From the NCBI GenBank assembly GCA_964483625.1, contig CAZABB010000028.1, positions 1-22,378 on the forward strand: a stretch of 22,378 nt of DNA, read 5' to 3'. The position numbers and the translations under genes were made by a program. Below the pieces are notes generated by a model that was given only the letters and a program-made list of their open reading frames with translations, was not told the DNA's origin and ran no database searches. Source of the stretch: JAFGQU01 sp964483625. GTDB taxonomy: Bacteria > Omnitrophota > Gorgyraeia > Duberdicusellales > 4484-171. This document shows, piece by piece, positions 13,548-22,261 of this stretch. Numbering within the stretch: position 1 is the stretch's first letter; each line of letters starts with the position of its first letter.

Positions 13548-14651
13548 TCAGATGATGGTTTCTTCGGTCTCGGCGTCGAAAAACCGGGCCTTCTCCATAT
13601 CGACTACGACATCAACATTCACGCCCGGCTCCGGTTTATTATTCGCATCGAAAACAGCGATAAACTTATGTTTGCCGGAGGTAAGATACACGAAATTATT
13701 CGCCCCCATGGTTTCCAGCACATCACAAACCGCAGGGATGACATTGCCGGTGTTTCCGTTTGTCGCGAACAGCTTATCGTATATGCATTCCGGCCGGATC
13801 CCGAAGAATATCTTCTTGCCGGCATAGGAAACTAATTTATCATATTTCGAATCAGGAATCTGTATTTTGAAATTTTCCGCATCGAAATAAAGAGCTCCGT
13901 TCTGTTTAACCATTTCTCCGTCCATGAAATTCATCGGCGGCGAACCGATAAACCCGGCTACAAACTTATTCGCCGGATCATCATAGACCTTCAGCGGCTC
14001 ATCAAACTGCTGGACTTTTCCGTTTCTCATGACCGCGATACGATTACCCAGAGCCATCGCTTCAGTCTGATCGTGAGTCACGTAAATCATTGTCGTTTTG
14101 ATCTCAAGATGCAGCTTGTCGATCTCCGTACGCATCTGCACGCGCATTTTCGCGTCCAGGTTACTGAGCGGTTCATCAAAAAGGAATACCAGCGGATGCC
14201 GGACAATCGCCCGGCCCAGGGCAATACGCTGCCGTTCCCCTCCGGAAAGTTGCCGCGGTTTCCGATTTAAAAGACGGGTGACACCCAAGATTTCAGCCGC
14301 TTCCTTCACCCGGGTATCTATTTCGTTTTTCGAATGTTTTCTCAATTTTAAAGCGAACGCCATGTTATCATACGCGTTCATATGAGGATACAGAGCGTAG
14401 TTCTGAAATACCATGGCGATATTTCTGTCTTTGGCGGGGACTCCGTTGACCTGACGGTCGCCGATCCATATCTCACCGGAAGTCGTCTCCTCCAACCCCG
14501 CCACCATACGTAACGTGGTGGATTTACCGCATCCCGACGGCCCGACCAGAACGACGAATTCACCCCGTTCAATGCCGAGCGAAACATCATCAACGGCGGA
14601 AACCTTGTTTCCATAAACTTTGGTAAGATTACGAATACTTACTTGTGCCAT
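13548..14651 (-). CDS. ABC sugar-transport ATPase, MalK/UgpC/MsmX type
   Basis: The cytoplasmic ATPase of a carbohydrate importer. The 367-aa protein has all the canonical ABC motifs: Walker A G-P-S-G-C-G-K-S-T (37-45), Q-loop around V-F-Q-N-Y-A, signature L-S-G-G-E-R-Q-R (135-142), Walker B V-F-L-F-D-E-P (155-161) and H-loop His193 in V-T-H-D-Q-T-E-A. Residues from about 235 form the TOBE/MalK-type regulatory domain (F-I-G-S-P-P-M-N-F is the hinge). No permease or binding-protein genes are near, as is usual for multipurpose ATPases that serve several sugar transporters. It has its own strong promoter, whose -35 overlaps the accD stop codon; the mRNA leader would be only a few bases. Confidence 0.94.
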   Translation of the reverse strand: MAQVSIRNLTKVYGNKVSAVDDVSLGIERGEFVVLVGPSGCGKSTTLRMVAGLEETTSGEIWIGDRQVNGVPAKDRNIAMVFQNYALYPHMNAYDNMAFALKLRKHSKNEIDTRVKEAAEILGVTRLLNRKPRQLSGGERQRIALGRAIVRHPLVFLFDEPLSNLDAKMRVQMRTEIDKLHLEIKTTMIYVTHDQTEAMALGNRIAVMRNGKVQQFDEPLKVYDDPANKFVAGFIGSPPMNFMDGEMVKQNGALYFDAENFKIQIPDSKYDKLVSYAGKKIFFGIRPECIYDKLFATNGNTGNVIPAVCDVLETMGANNFVYLTSGKHKFIAVFDANNKPEPGVNVDVVVDMEKARFFDAETEETII

Positions 14652-14660
14652 ATTCTCTCA

Positions 14661-14689
14661 ATTGTAGAATTTAACCGCACGGCTGTCAA
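14661..14689 (-). promoter_or_regulatory. Strong sigma70 promoter of the transport ATPase
   Basis: TTGACA (14689-14684), a 17-nt spacer and TACAAT (14666-14661). The -35 contains the accD stop codon TGA. The -10 ends 9 nt before the ATG at 14651, so the transcript would start about 3-5 nt before the start codon. Confidence 0.75.
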
Positions 14690-15525
14690 GTCAAATAATC
14701 AATGATTTTCGCAATGGTCTCTTTCAATTTGCCGCGTCCCACCACCATATCGATCATGCCGTGCTCTAAGTTGAATTCGGACGTCTGAAATCCTTCCGGT
14801 AGATCCTGTTTTATGGTCTGTTTTATAACCCGCGGGCCGGTAAATCCGATCAACGCGTGCGGTTCAGCGATAATAATATCTCCTAATCCCGCAAATGAAG
14901 CCATGACTCCCGCCATGGTCGGATGAGTAAGAACAGAAATAAAGGGGATACGGTTCTTTTTCAATTCCGACAGGACTCCGCTGGTTTTGGCCATCTGCAT
15001 CAAACTCAGCATTCCCTCATACATCCGGGCCCCGCCGCCGGAGCCGGATACGATAACCAGAGGGATCTCCTCAGCCAGAGCATGTTCGGCAATCCGCGTG
15101 ATCTTCTCTCCGACCACCGAACCCATCGACCCCATAATAAACCGGGAATCGGTCACCGTCAGCGCGATGCGCTTCTTTTCAATGCGGGCTTCACCGACGG
15201 TCGCCGCTTCTTTCAGTGAAGTTGTTTCTTTTTCTTCCTTAAGTTTTTGCGCGTATGACTTCGGACCGCTGAATTTCAGAGGATCGACCGAATCCAGGTT
15301 CCCGTGGGATTCCTGGAAACTTCCCGGGTCGGTAAGGAATTCTATGCGTTCTAAAGAGGTGAGAGAAAAATGATAATCGCACTTGGGGCAGACCTTCAGG
15401 TTTTCCTGCAGGATTTTATTGAAAATAAACTGAGTGCAACGGGGGCACTTACTCCATAATCCGTCGGGGATTCCCCGCTTTTTCTTCGCCTTGACGAACA
15501 TGTATTTTTTCCCAAAAATTCTCAA
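14686..15525 (-). CDS. accD: Acetyl-CoA carboxylase, carboxyltransferase beta subunit
   Basis: Part of the enzyme making malonyl-CoA for fatty acid synthesis. The 279-aa protein has the N-terminal zinc ribbon (Cys27, Cys30, Cys46, Cys49) and the crotonase-like carboxyltransferase core with G-S-M-G-S-V-V-G-E and S-G-S-G-G-A-R-M-Y-E-G. Translation begins at a TTG (15525): AAGGAGG lies 8 nt upstream, and the TTG overlaps the stop of the DUF1015 gene as TTGA. The next in-frame ATG would remove only eight residues, but it has no such site. The alpha subunit accA is not in the window. Confidence 0.95.
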   Translation of the reverse strand: MRIFGKKYMFVKAKKKRGIPDGLWSKCPRCTQFIFNKILQENLKVCPKCDYHFSLTSLERIEFLTDPGSFQESHGNLDSVDPLKFSGPKSYAQKLKEEKETTSLKEAATVGEARIEKKRIALTVTDSRFIMGSMGSVVGEKITRIAEHALAEEIPLVIVSGSGGGARMYEGMLSLMQMAKTSGVLSELKKNRIPFISVLTHPTMAGVMASFAGLGDIIIAEPHALIGFTGPRVIKQTIKQDLPEGFQTSEFNLEHGMIDMVVGRGKLKETIAKIIDYLT

Positions 15526-16739
15526 GCGTCAAACCTCCTTAATACAATACCGCTGGGCAGTTTAGGGTAAAAGTACGTTGACTTCTGGGGAAGCAATTTT
15601 CCTTTCCTGGCGATAGAAAAGACCGTCTCAAGCGGCGTCGTATTCACCAGAAAACCTGTTTTCCCCGCACCGCTCAGTTCTTTTACCTCATCGATACGGT
15701 GGGCATATTCGATATTTTTCAGCGAAAACCGCCGCAGCACCAGATGATGCAGAAGCCATACATCCAGCGATTTATAAACCCGGTTCTGTGATGATATTGT
15801 ACCTAAAATACGCCTGTTTTTCAATTTAAGAAAATAAAATCGTCCGCGGCTGTATATTCCGAAAGAAAACATTTTTTCCCTCTTTGAAGAACGAAGCAAT
15901 TTCCGGCGGGCGGCTGATTCGGTAACCTTCTCGATCGAGAAGTCCCGCGAAAGCTCGGCAAACGCGTCATCGATAGATTCCTTCATTTCAACAACGCGAT
16001 GCGTCGGCAATACCAGAAGCCCTGTATCCGGATGCGTAAAATAGGCAAGAATATAGTTGGAATCGGGATGTTTCTTTCCGTACATCTGGTGATACCGGCT
16101 GCCGACCTTGAACCGATGGTGGCCGTCGGCAATGAATAATTTGTGCCGGGCCGTATCCTCCGAGAGAGCTTTCATTTCATCTTCATCGGCAATCTTCCAT
16201 AACCGGTGCCGGCAGCCGCCGGTATCCTTAAACTGGATAAACGGCTTTTTCCGGCAGTGGCGCCGGTATATTTTCTTCAAGAGAAGCAGTTTTCGGGCGC
16301 TCACGACAAAAATGGGACTTAAGTTCGCCTTCACTTCTTTCAGCACGGCAAGCCTGTCTTTCTTGGGAGCGCTTAAGGTGTTCTCGTGAGGAAATACGAC
16401 CCCTTCTCTATCGAGCTTCAAAAGCCCCAGGAATCCTACGCGTTTGAATGTTTTTTTACCGTAACGGAATTCCTGCTCATACAGGTAGAACCCGCACCGT
16501 TCATCCTGCGAAAAGACCCCGGCCTGCATCCAGCGGGAAAAGCGCTTTGACAGCGCTTTATAGTCTTTCCGGTTATTGACCAGAAGAATATTGGAGAAAT
16601 TATACGGTGAGCTTTTCTGATAATCCTTTTTTTGAGCGCCTTTAATAACGTCATACGGAGGACAGATCAGGGTGCGAAGCTGTTTGAATTTCTGCGGATT
16701 ATAGAAAAAAGCCTTAAAAGGTTTTACGAACGGTTTCAT
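15522..16739 (-). CDS. DUF1015 family protein, function unknown
   Basis: A conserved cytosolic protein of 405 aa, full length for the family. The N-terminal V-K-P-F-K-A-F-F-Y-N-P and C-P-P-Y-D-V-I (27-33) and the central A-D-G-H-H-R-F (about 203-209) are family hallmarks. The His-His pair in a D-G-H-H-R context suggests a catalytic or metal-binding site, but no reaction is established that I can cite. Its stop overlaps the accD start and it lies 3 bp after fmdB, so the three are likely one transcript. It is unusually rich in Arg and Lys. Confidence 0.85.
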   Translation of the reverse strand: MKPFVKPFKAFFYNPQKFKQLRTLICPPYDVIKGAQKKDYQKSSPYNFSNILLVNNRKDYKALSKRFSRWMQAGVFSQDERCGFYLYEQEFRYGKKTFKRVGFLGLLKLDREGVVFPHENTLSAPKKDRLAVLKEVKANLSPIFVVSARKLLLLKKIYRRHCRKKPFIQFKDTGGCRHRLWKIADEDEMKALSEDTARHKLFIADGHHRFKVGSRYHQMYGKKHPDSNYILAYFTHPDTGLLVLPTHRVVEMKESIDDAFAELSRDFSIEKVTESAARRKLLRSSKREKMFSFGIYSRGRFYFLKLKNRRILGTISSQNRVYKSLDVWLLHHLVLRRFSLKNIEYAHRIDEVKELSGAGKTGFLVNTTPLETVFSIARKGKLLPQKSTYFYPKLPSGIVLRRFDA

Positions 16740-16742
16740 GTA

Positions 16743-17027
16743 TCACGTGGATTTTTCCCCATCCTGCTTGGGACATCCCTCACAGGAGGGATCCCCGCTG
16801 GAACATTTGGATTTTTCTTTTGTATCCCGCGAAGAAGAGTGTGCCTTTTTCTTATAATCGGTACTATAGAACCCTGAACCTTTAAAGATCAGCCCCATAC
16901 CCGAGCCAATCAACCGTCTGACATCTCCTTTACAGGAAGGACATTGTGTAAGCGGCGCGTCGGTCATTTTCTGAAACGCCTCGAAACGATGTCCGCATCC
17001 GGTACATTCATAATCATATGTCGGCAT
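16743..17027 (-). CDS. FmdB-type zinc ribbon protein
   Basis: A small putative regulatory protein of 94 aa. The N-terminal M-P-T-Y-D-Y-E-C-T-G-C-G-H-F-E pattern (here G-H-R-F-E) and C-P-S-C give one zinc site (Cys8, Cys11, Cys29, Cys32). The family typically continues with a G-S-G-F-Y-x-T-D-Y stretch, present here at about 51-59. A hydrophilic Lys/Ser tail carries three more cysteines (K-C-S-S-G, S-C-E-G-C-P). The start is the ATG at 17027, because GGAGGTG lies immediately upstream; a GTG at 17033 is part of that ribosome site. Confidence 0.88.
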   Translation of the reverse strand: MPTYDYECTGCGHRFEAFQKMTDAPLTQCPSCKGDVRRLIGSGMGLIFKGSGFYSTDYKKKAHSSSRDTKEKSKCSSGDPSCEGCPKQDGEKST

Positions 17028-17033
17028 ATTCAC

Positions 17034-17133
17034 CTCCGGTGAACCACAGATTATCGCTGATTTTTAACTGATGATCGCTGATATTTTAATCTGTGATCAT
17101 CTGCGTCTTTTTATCTGCGATCATCTGCGTATT
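17034..17133. repeat. GATCATCTGCG word tract between dnaJ and fmdB
   Basis: A 100-bp spacer built from the words CAGATTATCGCTGA, ACTGATGATCGCTGA, ATCTGTGATCATCTGCG and ATCTGCGATCATCTGCG, alternating with short T-runs (TTTTTAA, TATTTTA, TTTTTAT). Words recur about every 15-25 nt, in both strand senses. No promoter or terminator stands out. Confidence 0.6.
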
Positions 17134-18258
17134 TTATAGTTCTTTCCGTAGTTTACCCAATTCGGTCAAAAGAGACTTTTCTTTCGCCGAAAGTTTTTTA
17201 GGGATCGTTACGTCTACTTCAACAAACTGATCACCGAACCGCTTGGTCCGGTAATCAACAACTCCTTTTCCTTTCAAACGAAAGACGCTGCCGCCCTGAG
17301 TCCCGGCGGGTATTTTCATCTGCGCTCTCCCGGTCAACGTGGGGACTTCGATCTCTCCTCCCACACAGGCTTTGACCATCGGAACGTCGACTTTGCATTT
17401 CAGGTTACTGCCCCGGCGTTCAAATACCGGATGCCGCGCGACGGCCACGTGCAAAAACAGATCACCCTCTCCTCCCGAGGCGGCATTCCCTTCGCCGCGG
17501 AGACGGACAATCGATCCGGTATCCACCCCGGCGGGAATTTTTACGCTCACCTTTTTATTCGTTTTCACCTGGCCCTGGCCGCGGCACTGCGTACAGGGCT
17601 TCTCAATCATCTGGCCCGTTCCCCGGCACCGCACGCACGGCTGGCTGACCGTAAAAAATCCCATGCCGCTGGTAACCTGACCTGCTCCGCCGCAGCCCGA
17701 ACAGGTTACTTTCTTCGATCCCGGTTCGGCTCCCTGCCCCCCGCAGCGGGTGCAGTTCTGGGCCCGGGGAAACGTAATGGTCTTCTCAACCCCTGAAGCC
17801 GCTTCTTCCAGAGTTACTTCTATCTCATAATGAATATCTCTTCCTCTTGAGCTGCGGGAAGCTCTGCCGCCCCGGCCGCCGAAGATATCAAACCCAAGGT
17901 CACTGAAGAAGTCACCGAATATACTCTCGGCCCCGCCGCCGCCGCCGAATCCAAACCCCATATCCCGAAAGATATCGTTGAAATTGGCGCCGCGGAAAAT
18001 GTCTTCGGTAGAATACCGGGAGTCGATTCCGGCGTGGCCGTACTGGTCGTAAAGTTTCCTTTTCTTTTCGTCACTCAATACGGCATAGGCCTCGGAAACC
18101 TCTTTGAACTTCTCCTCGGCTTCCTTTTTCTTCTCCTCCGGTACCCGGTCGGGATGAGTCTGCATAACAAGCTTGCGGTAAGCTTTCTTTATCTCATCGG
18201 CCGAGGCACCTTTGGGCACTCCCAGAATTTCGTAATAATCACGCTGAGTACTCATCAT
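17134..18258 (-). CDS. dnaJ: Chaperone DnaJ (Hsp40)
   Basis: Co-chaperone that delivers substrates to DnaK and stimulates its ATPase. The 374-aa protein has the J domain with His35-Pro-Asp37 (T-H-P-D-R), a Gly/Phe-rich linker (about 85-130), and four C-X-X-C-X-G-X-G zinc repeats (C-T-R-C-G-G-Q-G, C-S-G-C-G-G-A-G, C-V-R-C-R-G-T-G, C-T-Q-C-R-G-Q-G), followed by the C-terminal substrate-binding domains. Two adjacent ATG codons (18258, 18255) are possible starts, with no good ribosome site. It is separated from dnaK by a 111-bp composite repeat. Confidence 0.96.
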   Translation of the reverse strand: MMSTQRDYYEILGVPKGASADEIKKAYRKLVMQTHPDRVPEEKKKEAEEKFKEVSEAYAVLSDEKKRKLYDQYGHAGIDSRYSTEDIFRGANFNDIFRDMGFGFGGGGGAESIFGDFFSDLGFDIFGGRGGRASRSSRGRDIHYEIEVTLEEAASGVEKTITFPRAQNCTRCGGQGAEPGSKKVTCSGCGGAGQVTSGMGFFTVSQPCVRCRGTGQMIEKPCTQCRGQGQVKTNKKVSVKIPAGVDTGSIVRLRGEGNAASGGEGDLFLHVAVARHPVFERRGSNLKCKVDVPMVKACVGGEIEVPTLTGRAQMKIPAGTQGGSVFRLKGKGVVDYRTKRFGDQFVEVDVTIPKKLSAKEKSLLTELGKLRKEL

Positions 18259-18269
18259 AGCTCACGCAC

Positions 18270-18366
18270 GTCACAAAGTCACAAGGTCACCTACCTGCCG
18301 GCAGGCAGGCATAGTCACGGGTAAAGAATATTTTACTCGTGTGTCGTGTGTCGTGTGTCGTGTGAC
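18270..18366. repeat. Composite intergenic repeat, copy 2
   Basis: The spacer between dnaK and dnaJ. The plus strand reads GTCACAAAGTCACAAGGTCAC, interrupted as 18270-18290, then a palindrome CCTGCCGGCAGG (18294-18305), GTCAC, GTAAAGAATATTTTAC (itself a hairpin, 18321-18336), and four near-identical TCGTGTG words ending in GTGAC (18338-18366). The GTCAC-rich left arm is roughly complementary to the GTGTCGTGTG right arm. Confidence 0.65.
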
Positions 18367-18369
18367 TGG

Positions 18370-20271
<1,902 letters not shown>

Positions 20272-20294
20272 AATTGTACCTCCTCAATTGTTCA

Positions 20295-20372
20295 AGTCAC
20301 AAAGTCACATGGTCACATAGTCACACGTAAAGAAAATCTTATTCGTGTGTCGTGTGTCATGTGTCGTGTGAC
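20295..20372. repeat. Composite intergenic repeat, copy 3
   Basis: The spacer between grpE and dnaK, extending into the 3' end of grpE. On the plus strand it has four GTCACA/GTCACAT words (20295-20325), ACGTAAAGAAAATCTTATT (20325-20343), then CGTGTGTCGTGTGTCATGTG (20344-20363) and TCGTGTGACT. The block order is identical to copy 2, without the GC palindrome. The arms are roughly complementary. Confidence 0.65.
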
Positions 20373-20944
20373 TCTTTCTTCACACTAATTATCACTTTTG
20401 CCGTACGTAATACTTTTTCGTTGAAAAAATAACCTTTCTGAACTTCCTCTAACACCATATGCTCTTCACCTTCATCGATCTCTCTCTGCCCGACGATCTC
20501 ATGACAGTGGGGATCGAATTTCCTCCCTTTGGTCTCGATACGCTCCAGGCCGCATTTCTGCAGGATCGAAAAAAACCGGCTCAGGGCGATCTCGATACCT
20601 TTGAGCATCTGTTCTCCGGCGTTATGTTCTTTTCCCATGCGCAGCGCGTGTTCTAAATCATCCAGAACAACGACCAGATCAAGGATCAGCCGGTAGTTGG
20701 CAAACCGGAACATCTCACCCTTCTCCCGATCCCATCGTTTCCGGCTGTTATCGAAATCGGCGTGCAAGCGCAGGTATTTATTCCATAATTGCTCATATTC
20801 GCCGGATTTTTTCTTAAGTTCTCCTTCAAAGAACTTGCCGGCATCGTCACGCGCACAGTTTTTTCCGCATTCGGTATCGTTGTGAACACAAGAGGAATCC
20901 CTATTCTCCCGGTTCTGAGGGTTCTTCTCTTTATGTGCTCCCAT
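20357..20944 (-). CDS. grpE: Nucleotide exchange factor GrpE
   Basis: Releases ADP from DnaK. The 195-aa protein has a hydrophilic N-terminus with three cysteines (about 20-32), a long coiled-coil helix (about 42-75, ending L-R-L-H-A-D-F-D-N-S-R-K-R) and the beta-wing domain. The latter contains G-R-K-F-D-P-x-x-H-E-I-V (G-R-K-F-D-P-H-C-H-E here) and E-V-Q-K-G-Y-F-F-N-E-K-V-L-R-T-A-K-V. AAGGAG lies 6 nt before the ATG, inside the end of hrcA (14-bp overlap). The last codons S-H-D-T and the TGA stop are written in the neighbouring repeat tract. Confidence 0.95.
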   Translation of the reverse strand: MGAHKEKNPQNRENRDSSCVHNDTECGKNCARDDAGKFFEGELKKKSGEYEQLWNKYLRLHADFDNSRKRWDREKGEMFRFANYRLILDLVVVLDDLEHALRMGKEHNAGEQMLKGIEIALSRFFSILQKCGLERIETKGRKFDPHCHEIVGQREIDEGEEHMVLEEVQKGYFFNEKVLRTAKVIISVKKESHDT

Positions 20945-21704
20945 CGGCTACTCCTTCTAAGATCGATTCGAGATTATGTTTTACCGAATGAAGGGCCGAT
21001 ACCGCGCGTACGTAATCCATGCGCATGGGCCCTAAAAGCGCCAGTGACGCGCCAAAATAACCGTGATTGACCCCGGAGATGACCATCGCGCAATCGGAAA
21101 TATCATGCATGCCGATCTGGTCCCCGATTAAAATACACATATCTTCATCCGTATGCCGCCAGAGTAACTCCTGCAGCTGGTCGATCTTGACCTCCAGCGC
21201 GTAGAACAGCGACCGCAGACGCCGGATATCTTCGAATTCCGGCTGGTTGAAGATGTAGCGGACCCCCCGGAAAAAGAACTTATCTTCAAATCCCGATATC
21301 GCGACCAGCGACGCGTATCCTGAGATCGTAGCCAGAACATCCAGGGTCCGGTCGAATATATATTCGACATCCCGGGTATGCTGCCGGTCTATCTCCATAT
21401 CGACGGCCGCCCGCTCCGAGAGAAGCCCGACCATTTCCTCATCAAGCCTGTTCGCCTCCTTCAAACGTTCGACGTAATATTTAAACCCTTCCTGCGTAGG
21501 TACTCTTCCCGATGAAGTATGAATATGCGAAAGATAACCCTTCCTCTCCAGCGATTCCATAACATTACGGATTGTCGCCGAAGAACAGGAAAGATTCGCC
21601 CGGGCGCACAAATATCCCGATGAAATCGGCTTTGATTCCTTGATATAATGCTCAACAACCAGGTTAAGCACCTCAAATTCACGTTTCTTACTGTCTTCTC
21701 TCAT
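20931..21704 (-). CDS. hrcA: Heat-inducible transcription repressor HrcA, short form
   Basis: The repressor of class I heat-shock genes, which binds CIRCE. Residues 1-75 form the winged helix (S-K-P-I-S-S-G-Y-L and S-S-A-T-I-R-N-V-M-E-S-L-E-R-K-G-Y-L). H-T-S-S-G-R-V-P-T follows and the C-terminal I-G-D-Q-I-G-M ... L-G-P-M-R-M-D-Y closes the GAF-like domain. At 257 aa it is about 80-90 residues shorter than usual HrcA. The missing part lies between about residues 140 and 170, where most of the inserted dimerisation domain should be. Both ends are intact, so this is an internal reduction, not a truncation. A CIRCE element and promoter lie directly upstream. Confidence 0.93.
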   Translation of the reverse strand: MREDSKKREFEVLNLVVEHYIKESKPISSGYLCARANLSCSSATIRNVMESLERKGYLSHIHTSSGRVPTQEGFKYYVERLKEANRLDEEMVGLLSERAAVDMEIDRQHTRDVEYIFDRTLDVLATISGYASLVAISGFEDKFFFRGVRYIFNQPEFEDIRRLRSLFYALEVKIDQLQELLWRHTDEDMCILIGDQIGMHDISDCAMVISGVNHGYFGASLALLGPMRMDYVRAVSALHSVKHNLESILEGVADGST

Positions 21705-21733
21705 CCTCTTACCTTATATGTTTCGCCTTAAAA

Positions 21734-21758
21734 TAGCACTCTCTCAATCAGAGTGCCA
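21734..21758. promoter_or_regulatory. CIRCE operator (HrcA binding site)
   Basis: On the plus strand TAGCACTC (21734-21741), 9 nt, GAGTGCCA (21751-21758). The family consensus is TTAGCACTC-N9-GAGTGCTAA; the inner seven bases of both arms are perfect. It overlaps the expected transcription start of hrcA, so HrcA would autoregulate hrcA-grpE and, by read-through, dnaK-dnaJ. Confidence 0.93.
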
Positions 21759-21761
21759 GAT

Positions 21762-21790
21762 ATGATAGCACACCGTATATTGTGCGTCAA
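21762..21790 (-). promoter_or_regulatory. Sigma70 promoter of the hrcA heat-shock operon
   Basis: TTGACG (21790-21785), a 17-nt spacer and TATCAT (21767-21762). The start point would fall at about 21755, inside the CIRCE element, giving a leader of about 50 nt. Confidence 0.82.
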
Positions 21791-21803
21791 GAAATAATGA
21801 TTT

Positions 21804-22178
21804 TTATTCTGTATCCGATTCCGAAGCGACGGATCGGGAAGCCATAGAGAGCTTTTTTTTGCCCCGCCGGAGCGATGTCTCAATACGATATTTCAGTTTA
21901 TCCAGCTGACGGGCCAGAGCCGAAAATGTCTTATTCATTGCCGCGGCTGATTTGGTCGATTTTTCATCGGCGATAACCACGTGATGAGGCAGATAGATTT
22001 GACTGCGGCAAAAATACTGCTCCTTGTTCGGATTCTTCTCCAGGTGTACCGAAACATGAATGGGATCATCCCGCCGGAATATTTTTATCCGGCGGGTAAT
22101 CCGCTGAATATTTTTCTCCAAAGCATTCTTTAACAGCTCTGATTTATCTACATATTTAACCGTGAAATCAACACGCAT
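21804..22178 (-). CDS. hpf: Ribosome hibernation promoting factor (HPF/RaiA family)
   Basis: Binds the 30S decoding centre of idle ribosomes and blocks translation in stationary phase or stress. The 124-aa protein is the S30AE domain (about 1-100) with I-H-V-S-V-H-L-E-K-N, F-C-R-S-Q-I-Y-L-P and D-E-K-S-T-K-S-A-A-A-M-N-K-T-F-S-A-L-A-R-Q-L-D-K-L-K. A short tail, basic then acidic, follows. It is closer in size to short HPF/RaiA than to the two-domain long form. AGGAGG lies 4 nt upstream of the ATG. A promoter with an overlapping palindrome is directly upstream. It is divergent at several usually conserved positions. Confidence 0.87.
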   Translation of the reverse strand: MRVDFTVKYVDKSELLKNALEKNIQRITRRIKIFRRDDPIHVSVHLEKNPNKEQYFCRSQIYLPHHVVIADEKSTKSAAAMNKTFSALARQLDKLKYRIETSLRRGKKKLSMASRSVASESDTE

Positions 22179-22194
22179 ATTCCTCCTCTCACCG

Positions 22195-22254
22195 ATAGTA
22201 TTCCTTTCCCGTATAATTGAATACTATTATCACACAGCTTGACGGCTTATTCAA
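22195..22254 (-). promoter_or_regulatory. hpf promoter with overlapping palindrome
   Basis: TTGAAT (22254-22249), a 17-nt spacer ending in TGT, then GATAAT (22231-22226), an extended -10. A perfect 9-bp inverted repeat, ATAGTATTC (22227-22219) and GAATACTAT (22203-22195), separated by 15 nt, overlaps the -10 and the expected start point near 22219. It could be an operator or a hairpin in the short leader before the ribosome site. Confidence 0.6.
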
Positions 22255-22261
22255 GAAATAC

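Noticed and set aside
18338..18366. CRISPR-like array from repeated TCGTGTG words
   Set aside because: The units are 7-10 nt, contiguous and imperfect, with no unique spacers and no cas genes.
20272..20356. Second CIRCE or a separate promoter before dnaK
   Set aside because: The spacer contains only GTCACA/GTGTC repeats and the dnaK ribosome site; no TAGCACTC-N9-GAGTGCTA and no convincing -35/-10 pair.
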